Source: Bacilli bacterium
GTDB lineage: Bacteria; Bacillota_I; Bacilli_A; RFN20; CAG-826
Direction of reading: 5' to 3'
DNA: 64,000 nucleotides
Assembly (NCBI GenBank): GCA_022482735.1
Contig: JAKVOO010000001.1
Location: 774,837 to 838,836 of the forward strand
Shown here: positions 56,911 through 64,000 of the stretch, one piece after another
Position numbering within the stretch: position 1 is the first letter of the stretch
How the letters are laid out: the number at the start of each line of letters is the position of its first letter
Made by a program: the position numbers and the translations under genes
The notes under the pieces: model-generated
Database searches by the model: none
Seen by the model: only the letters and a program-made list of their open reading frames with translations
What the model was told of the DNA's origin: nothing

Positions 56911-59061
56911 CTATGCATTATACGGGAAGCTACTGACTGCTTTACTAGCGATAGTTGTCCCTTTACTTCCGCCCACATAATAACCACCAGTAATTTGACT
57001 TCCTTCATAATTAGAAGCGTAACTTAAGGCATAGGTACCTGCTTGTAAGCCAGAAACAGCATATACAAAATAGTTCATATTACTTTTGCTTATTTTTAAA
57101 GCGGCAACTACTTCTTCGTTATAACTAGCTATTAAATAGTCATTTGTGCTCAAGGATGAAGCATATGTATAACTGAATGCCAGCGAACTTATTCCAAAAG
57201 CAGTTGGCTTTTGGTTCATACCGGAGCGTCCTGCAGCTAAAAGAAGACCACCTTGAAAAGAAAAGGTTTTGTCGAAGTCCAGAACGCCATTGCCACTATC
57301 GGTTGGACCTATAGCGACAACCGTTCCGCCGTTCATAACAATGCTACCATTCGAATCAAGACCATCACCTCCGGCATCAAGAAATACCACTCCATCATTG
57401 ATTTCTAGATAGGGACTGGCTTCATCTGATGCGGCATTAATTCCATCATCGCTTGAAGTAATATTACTGATTCCGCCATTAATATAGATGCTCGTCCCCT
57501 CATAGGCTTCGTATGCTTTAGTAATGGTAATGTTTCCACCACCTATCAAAAGAGTGTTATCGGCATGAATGCCATCATCATTACTTGCAATCGTAAGATT
57601 TCCCCCATTAATTGTTACATTTCCACTTCCAAAACTACCGTTTTCCAATTCAACATCTTTATTGGCATGAATTGCATCGTCATAAGCGGCAATATCTATT
57701 ACTCCGCCCCGAATAATGACTTCATTATCGGATTTTATACCTTTGGTAGAATACGAACCCTTATCGGTGTTGCCTTCATCACTAGGACCGCCAGTCATTC
57801 CACCCTGGCTACCGCCATTTTGTGATGAAGAATAAGTTTCCCAACTCCCAAAAATGCTCGTTGATGAAAAGGAACTAATTGTAAACATATCTCGGCTTTC
57901 GTTAATTGTTAACTGATCGGTTTTGTTGGTATAATCATTTCCCTGACTGCTCGATTGAGCGGCTGAATAGCGAAAAAAAGTCACATATTGATAGTTATTC
58001 GGTCGACTTAATTGATAATAATAATATGTTGTCTGTCCTCCGCGATCATTAAAAGTAAGCGACTTATCATAAGATAAATCGATGAAAGATCCCATATTAC
58101 CATTACTAAAGTAGGCCGAATAATGATAAGAAGAAGAATATATACTTGATTTCATACGCACATACAATGTGTTTTCATCAACATAACTTACTTCTTCTGA
58201 GTAGGGTGAGTATTGGTCGGTGTAAATGTTTATAGTTGGATTTTCATTTATTTCCACGTTATAACTCGCGTCAATGGCATCGCAAGCAGCGTATAAATTA
58301 AGAACACCACCATTGATAGCAATTGTCCCCCGCTGATTACCTTTGCTTGAAACATCAGAATTTTCGGTTTTTAAAGCATCACCTTTAGTTGATATGGCCG
58401 TCACTATCCCGCTATCGATGGTTAAAGAATCATTGCCTTTAATTGCGTTATTAACGGCGATGACATTTAAAGTTTCATTTTTAATTTCTAGATCATCTTT
58501 GGTGGCAATTCCATTATTGAATTTTCCTTCAACTGTAAGTGCACCACTGCCTTTGAGCGTTAAATCACATTGAGCATATATGGCTGCTGGAATTCCGTCA
58601 TCTTCATCTGAAACTCTTTCATTTCGCTCATCGAAGATAAAGTTTTCCGTTCCGCTTTTTGCTGATATATCAACACTATTAGCGTTTTCAATATATAGAG
58701 GCGAAGTAATGGAGGATGTTATGCTAATTCCATATAAATTGAGAGTAACATCTTCGTCATCGCCGACGTTAACAATAATTTGTCCTTCGAGAAGTGTGCC
58801 ACTAATATCATAATCTCCTGCCGCATTAATCCGAATGGAATCGGAACTTAAGATAATTTCTTTTGGCTCGTTGACATCTACGTAATTATAAACAATTTCT
58901 TCGCTACTGGTTTCACTGCTTCCTATTGAAACTGATGTCGTCGCTTCACCTGAGGAAGATTCACTGCTAAAAACTGGTTCTCCGCTCGAGGAATTAACTT
59001 CTCCAGCACAACTTGAAAGCATTAAAATCATTAATGATAAAGAAAATAATCGTTTTTTCAT
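56911..59061 (-). CDS. Cthe_2159-type beta-helix carbohydrate-binding lipoprotein
   Basis: 716 residues. Lipobox LSSC and a Ser/Glu linker, then a long run of short repeats of the type NDDGIHADNTLLIGGGNITI and SSDDGINAASDE, which form a parallel beta-helix. The pattern matches the Cthe_2159/DUF4353 family, whose founder binds polygalacturonate and cellulose. The ATG at 59061 follows AAAGAGG; the longer frame upstream lacks a signal. It probably holds pectin-like glycan at the surface. Confidence 0.8.
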   Translation of the reverse strand: MKKRLFSLSLMILMLSSCAGEVNSSSGEPVFSSESSSGEATTSVSIGSSETSSEEIVYNYVDVNEPKEIILSSDSIRINAAGDYDISGTLLEGQIIVNVGDDEDVTLNLYGISITSSITSPLYIENANSVDISAKSGTENFIFDERNERVSDEDDGIPAAIYAQCDLTLKGSGALTVEGKFNNGIATKDDLEIKNETLNVIAVNNAIKGNDSLTIDSGIVTAISTKGDALKTENSDVSSKGNQRGTIAINGGVLNLYAACDAIDASYNVEINENPTINIYTDQYSPYSEEVSYVDENTLYVRMKSSIYSSSYHYSAYFSNGNMGSFIDLSYDKSLTFNDRGGQTTYYYYQLSRPNNYQYVTFFRYSAAQSSSQGNDYTNKTDQLTINESRDMFTISSFSSTSIFGSWETYSSSQNGGSQGGMTGGPSDEGNTDKGSYSTKGIKSDNEVIIRGGVIDIAAYDDAIHANKDVELENGSFGSGNVTINGGNLTIASNDDGIHADNTLLIGGGNITITKAYEAYEGTSIYINGGISNITSSDDGINAASDEASPYLEINDGVVFLDAGGDGLDSNGSIVMNGGTVVAIGPTDSGNGVLDFDKTFSFQGGLLLAAGRSGMNQKPTAFGISSLAFSYTYASSLSTNDYLIASYNEEVVAALKISKSNMNYFVYAVSGLQAGTYALSYASNYEGSQITGGYYVGGSKGTTIASKAVSSFPYNA

Positions 59062-59223
59062 AGTTAGCCTCTTTCTAGTAACAATTAGAAAACATAAGGA
59101 AAAGTGTTTCAATTGTCGGTTTTTCAACATTAAATATCATTAGTTTATACCAGTATTAATACTAATAACTTAAAAGTTTTGTTGGAAATGGTTTTTAATA
59201 CCCGCCAATTGAACATTGAGCAA

Positions 59224-59258
59224 AATAAAAACTCACTTAGTTTAAAAGTGAGTTTTTT
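59224..59258 (-). terminator. Terminator after the GH43 operon
   Basis: ACTCACTT and AAAGTGAGT pair around a short loop (59231-59253), with a U-run on the minus strand and T's on the plus strand as well. Confidence 0.8.
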
Positions 59259-59279
59259 ATTCTTAAAATATTTTATTAT

Positions 59280-60404
59280 TCAATTATTGGCAAATAAACT
59301 AGGGCCATCTTTTAAATTATTTGAAGGGACATCCGCAAAAACATGGGGAAAGCCTTGACTGCCATTATCCCAAAGCAGTTTATCCATTAAAAGGACTCTC
59401 CCTTTTGAATGATCATCTTTGTGATAGCCATGATAAAACGTCCAATAATTTCCATCATCATCCATTATTACCGAATTATGTCCAGTAGCTTCCCACTGGG
59501 CATTGCCTTTGACAACATAACTTCCCGTATCTGGTGTCTTTAAGTCTCGCCCTTGCGCATCTAAATATGGTCCAAAAAGACTATCGCTGACACCAACTTT
59601 TAAAGTATAGGAAAAGGGTGTTCCACAACAGGCTCCCGAACTACCAAAAAACCAATATTTGCCATCTTTTTTTACAATGTAGGCTCCTTCAAATGTCGAT
59701 CCATCAAAGGCGGATGCGGTGTCCTTACCCGCAATTCTTATTTTATTTTCGCGGGCGGCTTGAACGCTGCCATCATAAAAGCCCAGTCCATCGTCAGTAA
59801 GACGGATGACATAATTTCCGCGGAAACTGCCCCATATCAAATAAACACTTCCGTCTTCTTCAATATATGCCATTGGATCGATGGAATTATTAACACCAAT
59901 TTCATCACTTAAAAACAGCTTACCCAAATCCGTCCACGGTCCCGCTAAATTACTTGCCGTCGCAATTCCAATTCCTGGATTAACATCATCCCAAACCGAA
60001 AGCGAATAATACATAACATATTGACCTTGTATTCTTTTAACGTCTGGAGCCCATACATTTGCCCCACTAGTTCCCCATTTCGGTTTGACGGGGAAAATAA
60101 CATCGGGCGCCAACTCCCAATTTACTAAGTCTAGTGACCTAATCGGGCGATCTCTTGTGCCAAAAATATAGTAATAACCATCCTCGACACTTTTGACAAT
60201 TGATGGATCGGGAAGATTAGAATCAAATACGGCATTACGATACTTCTTAGAAACGGGAGTCTCGTCCTCTGAGGAAGAAGTGTCAATAATTACGGTTGAT
60301 GATTCACTTTCAAAAGATGAGGATGAGGTAGGAAAACTCGAGGAGTTTCCTTCTCCACAGCTGGCAAGCATAAGCATTAAAATGCATATTATTCCTTTTT
60401 TCAT
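59280..60404 (-). CDS. GH43 arabinanase-like lipoprotein (third of three)
   Basis: 374 residues. Lipobox LASC, Ser-rich linker, then a five-bladed propeller. Catalytic residues are visible: Asp of LPDPSIV (base), Asp of NNSIDPM and Glu of TFEGAYI (acid). WAPDVKR and GPWTDLGKLF are typical of endo-1,5-alpha-arabinanases. AGGAGG precedes the ATG. Follows its paralogue by 8 bp. Confidence 0.88.
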   Translation of the reverse strand: MKKGIICILMLMLASCGEGNSSSFPTSSSSFESESSTVIIDTSSSEDETPVSKKYRNAVFDSNLPDPSIVKSVEDGYYYIFGTRDRPIRSLDLVNWELAPDVIFPVKPKWGTSGANVWAPDVKRIQGQYVMYYSLSVWDDVNPGIGIATASNLAGPWTDLGKLFLSDEIGVNNSIDPMAYIEEDGSVYLIWGSFRGNYVIRLTDDGLGFYDGSVQAARENKIRIAGKDTASAFDGSTFEGAYIVKKDGKYWFFGSSGACCGTPFSYTLKVGVSDSLFGPYLDAQGRDLKTPDTGSYVVKGNAQWEATGHNSVIMDDDGNYWTFYHGYHKDDHSKGRVLLMDKLLWDNGSQGFPHVFADVPSNNLKDGPSLFANN

Positions 60405-60412
60405 ATATCCTC

Positions 60413-61615
60413 CTAATAATCTACGTAATACGCCGGTCCTTGATGCCGGGTGGATGAAGGAACTTTGCCTTCAACATATGGCCACCCTTCTTCATCAAAA
60501 ATAATCTTATCTAAGAATAAAACTCGATAGTCATCATCATTGTCGCGATAGCCGTGATAATACATCCAGTAATCACCATTGACATCAATTGAATACGAGT
60601 GATGACCTGGCCCGCTGACTCCATTTCCCTTTTCGATGACGACGGATCCTACCCCACCTTGAGTCATAATTCGATTGTTTTTGTCATAATATGGACCCAC
60701 GGGATATTGACTTCTTCCAACCACTACCTTGTAGGTTGAGTTTACCCCTTCACAGCATGATCCCGTTGATAGCATTAAATAATAGTAACCTTCTTTATAA
60801 AAGACATTGGCCCCCTCATAGGTATTGGCTGTCCAGCCAATTGAAGTATCTAGCCCCGCAACGCGGATTTTGTGTTCTTTCTGATAATTTAAACCGTTAA
60901 AAAGCGCTAGTCCATCATCGGTTAATTCAACCAAATAATTTCCTCGCATGGAGCCAAAAATCATATACACTTTGCCGTTTTGAGCAATAAAAACCTCCGG
61001 ATCAATGCAGTTATTGACTCCTATATCATTATCACGAAATAAGGGGCCTAAATCGGTAAAGGGACCATGTGGTGTTGAGGAATAAGAAACGCCAATTCCC
61101 GGATTATTATCACCCCATGTTGACAAGGAATAATAAAGAAGATACTTATCTTTAATTTTAATAAATTCGGGTGCCCAATATCCATTTCCAGCTGTTCCCC
61201 ACGAAGGGACACCATTCATATATGTAGCATTGGCTAAGGGAGAAAAACCGACTTGGTTATAGGAAATAAATCCTTTGGCCCCAGTTGAAAATAGGTAAGT
61301 TACATTTGCTTCTTCATCAAAGTAAACCGTCGGATCGGCCACTTCACCCTGACTTACAAGAATCGGATTTTTGTAAGAAACACTAGTTATTCTACGTTCC
61401 GAAACGTACTCGCTTGTAACTAGTGAAGAATTAGATGTTTCACTTATACTGCTAGAATTTGAAATTGAGTTGTTTTCACTAGAAGAAACTGAATCCGTGT
61501 TGCTATTTATAGAAGAATCATTCGCAGACGAAGGTATTGAATCGGTGGAAAAATAGCAGCCGGAAAGCAGCAACGTCATTGTAAAGATTAGCGATATATT
61601 TTTAATCTTTGCCAT
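60413..61615 (-). CDS. GH43 arabinanase-like lipoprotein (second of three)
   Basis: 400 residues from ATG 61615. Lipobox LSGC, a long Ser/Asn linker, then the GH43 domain with VADPTVYF, NNCIDPEV and TYEGANV as catalytic blocks. The extended open frame upstream overlaps the previous gene and is not used. Overlaps that gene by 14 nt. Confidence 0.88.
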   Translation of the reverse strand: MAKIKNISLIFTMTLLLSGCYFSTDSIPSSANDSSINSNTDSVSSSENNSISNSSSISETSNSSLVTSEYVSERRITSVSYKNPILVSQGEVADPTVYFDEEANVTYLFSTGAKGFISYNQVGFSPLANATYMNGVPSWGTAGNGYWAPEFIKIKDKYLLYYSLSTWGDNNPGIGVSYSSTPHGPFTDLGPLFRDNDIGVNNCIDPEVFIAQNGKVYMIFGSMRGNYLVELTDDGLALFNGLNYQKEHKIRVAGLDTSIGWTANTYEGANVFYKEGYYYLMLSTGSCCEGVNSTYKVVVGRSQYPVGPYYDKNNRIMTQGGVGSVVIEKGNGVSGPGHHSYSIDVNGDYWMYYHGYRDNDDDYRVLFLDKIIFDEEGWPYVEGKVPSSTRHQGPAYYVDY

Positions 61616-62633
61616 AATATGCTGGTCCTTTCTCGTTTCCAAATGAAGGGACTTTTCCCTCAACTTCTGGAAATCCATTTTCATCATAATGTAGTGGATC
61701 GATCATTAATAAACGTCTATTGGGAGAGTCTAGATTATAGGAATGATAGATAATCCAGTCCGTTCCCTCTGAATCGCTATAAATTGCATTATGTCCCGGT
61801 CCTCGGAAATATGCGCTTGAGGTAAGGACAAGATTTCCTCCTCCGCTTATCGCATCAACGCCATTTTCGTCTAGATACGGTCCTTTGAGATTTTTACTTT
61901 TAAAAACAACGGTTTCATAACTGGAAGATAAGCCATTGCAGCATCCGCCTCGGCTAAGATATAAGTAATAATCGTTTTCTTTTTTATAGATAAAAGAACC
62001 TTCAAAATTACCTGCAATTTTAATTTTGTTGTGATATGCTTCATCAATTCCGCCTAATAAACTTCGACCATCGGCGGTAAGTTCAATTAAATATACCCCA
62101 GAGAAACTTCCCCAGGTCATGTAAACCCGGCTGTTCTCTACAATAACAAAAGGGTCGATTGAATTATTGACTCCTATTTCACTTGATAGAAAAAGCTTTT
62201 CTCCTAAAGTCCATATTCCTTCATATAAATCCGTCGTATAACAATATCCGATTCCTGGGTTGGCATCACCCCAGGCGGAAAGAGAATAGTAGTAAATATA
62301 GTATTCATCTATCTTGACCACGTGCGGTGCCCAAATATGCGCTCCGTTTGATCCCCATAAAGGTGTTCCGCTGGTGAAGAATACATTGCCCACATATTCG
62401 GTAGTTTTAAAGTCCTTTGTCCGTATGTAGCCACCTTCTGTTGCAAAAACATACACGTAGCCATCGTCGTCTAAAAAGGCGCTTGGATCAGCAAATTCAT
62501 AATCGGTAATTGGATTTTGATAAGCGCTAAATCTTAGACTAGATGTCTCTATAGAGGTATTAGCTCCGCTACAGCCAGAAATAATGGCGAAAGCAAATAC
62601 GAGCATAAAGGATAAAAATTTGCGATATTTCAT
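61602..62633 (-). CDS. GH43 arabinanase-like lipoprotein (first of three)
   Basis: 343 residues. Lipobox ISGC, a shorter linker, and the GH43 domain with ADPSAFLD, NNSIDPFV and NFEGSFIYK. Very similar in order to the next two, so recent tandem duplication is likely. No clear ribosome site, but a hairpin sits before the ATG. Confidence 0.87.
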   Translation of the reverse strand: MKYRKFLSFMLVFAFAIISGCSGANTSIETSSLRFSAYQNPITDYEFADPSAFLDDDGYVYVFATEGGYIRTKDFKTTEYVGNVFFTSGTPLWGSNGAHIWAPHVVKIDEYYIYYYSLSAWGDANPGIGYCYTTDLYEGIWTLGEKLFLSSEIGVNNSIDPFVIVENSRVYMTWGSFSGVYLIELTADGRSLLGGIDEAYHNKIKIAGNFEGSFIYKKENDYYLYLSRGGCCNGLSSSYETVVFKSKNLKGPYLDENGVDAISGGGNLVLTSSAYFRGPGHNAIYSDSEGTDWIIYHSYNLDSPNRRLLMIDPLHYDENGFPEVEGKVPSFGNEKGPAYYGKD

Positions 62634-62640
62634 TATTAAG

Positions 62641-62666
62641 GAAGGCTGCCCGAAAGGACAGCCTTC
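62641..62666 (-). other. Intercistronic hairpin
   Basis: GAAGGCTG and CAGCCTTC pair around a short loop between the CBM9-like gene and the first GH43 gene. No U-run follows on the minus strand, so it is more likely a processing or stability hairpin than a full terminator. Confidence 0.45.
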
Positions 62667-62675
62667 ACCTTTCTA

Positions 62676-64000
62676 TTAAGCTTTTGCTGATTCAAAAATT
62701 CCGTCTTCATAAATATAGAAGGCTTGAGATTGATTGTTCGGTGTATGACCGGCAACAAACCACCAATCATCTCCACCACCAACACCTGTACCGCCACCGC
62801 CATAGATAACATCGCCTGGTGTCTTCCAGGCAAATCCAATGCGGACACTGGTCGCCGTTCCATAATAGGCATGCGGTATGAAATATTCAGCGATAGTTTC
62901 ATAGGCCGCTTCGCCCTCCGTATATTCTCTGCTCACCATGATTCCGTTACCCGTGGTGTGTTCGTTTTTGGAGTTAACATAGTTTTGAGCTCCATTAACA
63001 AAGAATTCAAAATTGGTATTTTGATACCATGCGGAGGCATCATTGATGAATGTATCATGATGGGCTTTTACTGCAAGGAACAAGCCCTCATCAATAAGCA
63101 TTGCATACCAAGTAACATCTTTATGAGCACTGGCATCCGTTCCTTGTAAATAAACTGAATTCGTCGTGTAGGCGTCATAGCCTTCCCAATCTGACAAGTC
63201 ACCATCAATTGTTAAGGTCGTCGGAGTAAAATTAATACCTGAGTTCTTATGGAACCCATTGACGTCGACAAATGGTTGGTCTGAGTTGTTTGGCCAAGTA
63301 CCCTTTGGCACCCAGTAAGCATCCTCACCGCCTCCAGCAGCTTCTCCGCCTGTATTAATATCACCTTCTGTTTTCCATGCGACTCCAACTCGGATTTCAC
63401 CAGCAACGACAGAATTAGCTGGTAAGTTTGCATTGGAGACAAAGGCTTCCATAACCGTAATATAGACACTGCCACCATCTTCATGCTCTGGATTTTCGAT
63501 AGTAACAATTGATCTTTGATCAACTGTTGCCTTCTGCTGTCCTTCCGGTCCAGCCGTAACCCAATACTGGTTTCCACCATTGATGAAGAATTCAAAGTTG
63601 GTATTTTTCCACCAGGTATTTTCGGTTGTCTTCAATACATCGTGATGAGCGATAGCAACAAGCTTTAAACCGGTGCTCGTCAGCGCCGCCGCAAACTTCA
63701 CACTCTTGTGCGCCGTCTCAGGCGTAACGCCCCATACTCCCCGATAATTTACAAAATAAGCCATCGTATTTTCCCAATCTGAGACATCGCCATCGATGGC
63801 AATCTCTTCGGGGGAATCAAACACTTTAAGTTCAAACGAGATATCCGAAATAACAATAATGTTATTCGCGGCGCCTACGCTCTCATCCAATGGAACAACC
63901 GAAATCAATAATGAAACGGCTTCTCCTCTTGGAAAGTCAAAGCGACTTGATTGTCATCTCGAACAAACACTTGTTCAACTCCATTTACGCTACCAGTGAA
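62676..64000 (-). CDS. CBM9-like protein, partial (5' end outside the window, frame broken once)
   Basis: At least 410 residues with two tandem modules, each beginning with an I-D-G-D-x-S-D-W block (about residues 38-45 and 230-237 of the visible frame), as in CBM9/DOMON-like domains. The frame meets a stop at 63954-63956, but the neighbouring frame from 64000 is coding (FTGSVNGVEQVFVRDDNQVA) and joins it if one base is added near 63924-63931. So the gene continues beyond the window. Probably surface or secreted and upstream of the GH43 operon. Confidence 0.7.

Noticed and set aside
57300..58000. Repeat-rich DNA resembling a tandem array
   Set aside because: The periodicity is that of beta-helix protein repeats in the Cthe_2159-type lipoprotein, with no exact DNA repeat or CRISPR spacing.
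1..64000. TGA read as Trp (Mollicutes-type code)
   Set aside because: Trp residues are TGG, and TGA ends clearly complete genes such as pstB.

Overview
This window is AT-rich bacterial DNA with densely packed genes. Ribosome binding sites are of the AGGAGG type, there is a T-box leader, and secreted proteins are mostly lipoproteins with Ser/Thr-rich linkers. TGA is a normal stop (for example at the end of pstB) and Trp is TGG, so this is not code 4. AdhE, a group-B-type [FeFe] hydrogenase, rubredoxin, FeoAB and class I fructose-bisphosphate aldolase point to an anaerobic, fermentative, low-GC Gram-positive bacterium. It could belong to the Bacillota or to the Acholeplasma/Izemoplasma/Erysipelotrichales neighbourhood. 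The exact lineage cannot be fixed from the sequence alone.

Layout. 0-16 kb holds housekeeping and redox genes, mostly on the minus strand: a MazG-like enzyme, a pseudouridine synthase, an ASCH protein, an aldo/keto reductase, thioredoxin with thioredoxin reductase, an acyltransferase with a glycosyltransferase, the hydrogenase, FeoAB, and a flavin reductase/SemiSWEET/SnoaL trio. Two stand-alone structured RNAs of unknown family lie at 1388-1527 and 3701-3931. 16.5-23.4 kb on the plus strand is a phosphate operon (pstSCAB-phoU-phoB-phoR type) behind phased PhoP-box-like repeats. Its PstS reads as circularly permuted, and its PstA has a large extracytoplasmic insertion. 23.4-33 kb carries a nucleoside kinase, an HD hydrolase, a T-box-controlled amino-acid ABC importer, a two-gene ABC exporter and a 2-hydroxyacid dehydrogenase. 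33-43.6 kb carries adhE, a large repeat lipoprotein, fba, purA, purB and rubredoxin.

43.6-64 kb is a glycan-use locus. It has an Opp-type ABC importer, a xylulokinase-like kinase, two GH32-like beta-propeller proteins and a LacI-type regulator. Beyond these lie a jelly-roll-like lipoprotein, a Cthe_2159-type beta-helix lipoprotein, three tandem GH43 (arabinanase-like) lipoproteins and a CBM9-like protein that runs off the end. Four TGTAAACG-type operators in three intergenic regions tie the importer, the kinase/GH32 operon, the regulator and one surface lipoprotein into a likely LacI regulon. The inferred scheme is that surface lipoproteins bind and cut an arabinan- or pectin-like glycan, the importer takes up fragments, and cytoplasmic enzymes finish the job.

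Caution: hydrogenase, feoB, fba, one large lipoprotein and the CBM9 gene are each split by one-base frame changes (two compensating ones in the hydrogenase). All are in or beside short G/C runs, and the downstream frames are fully conserved. These look more like assembly indels than decay, so products are described as if repaired.
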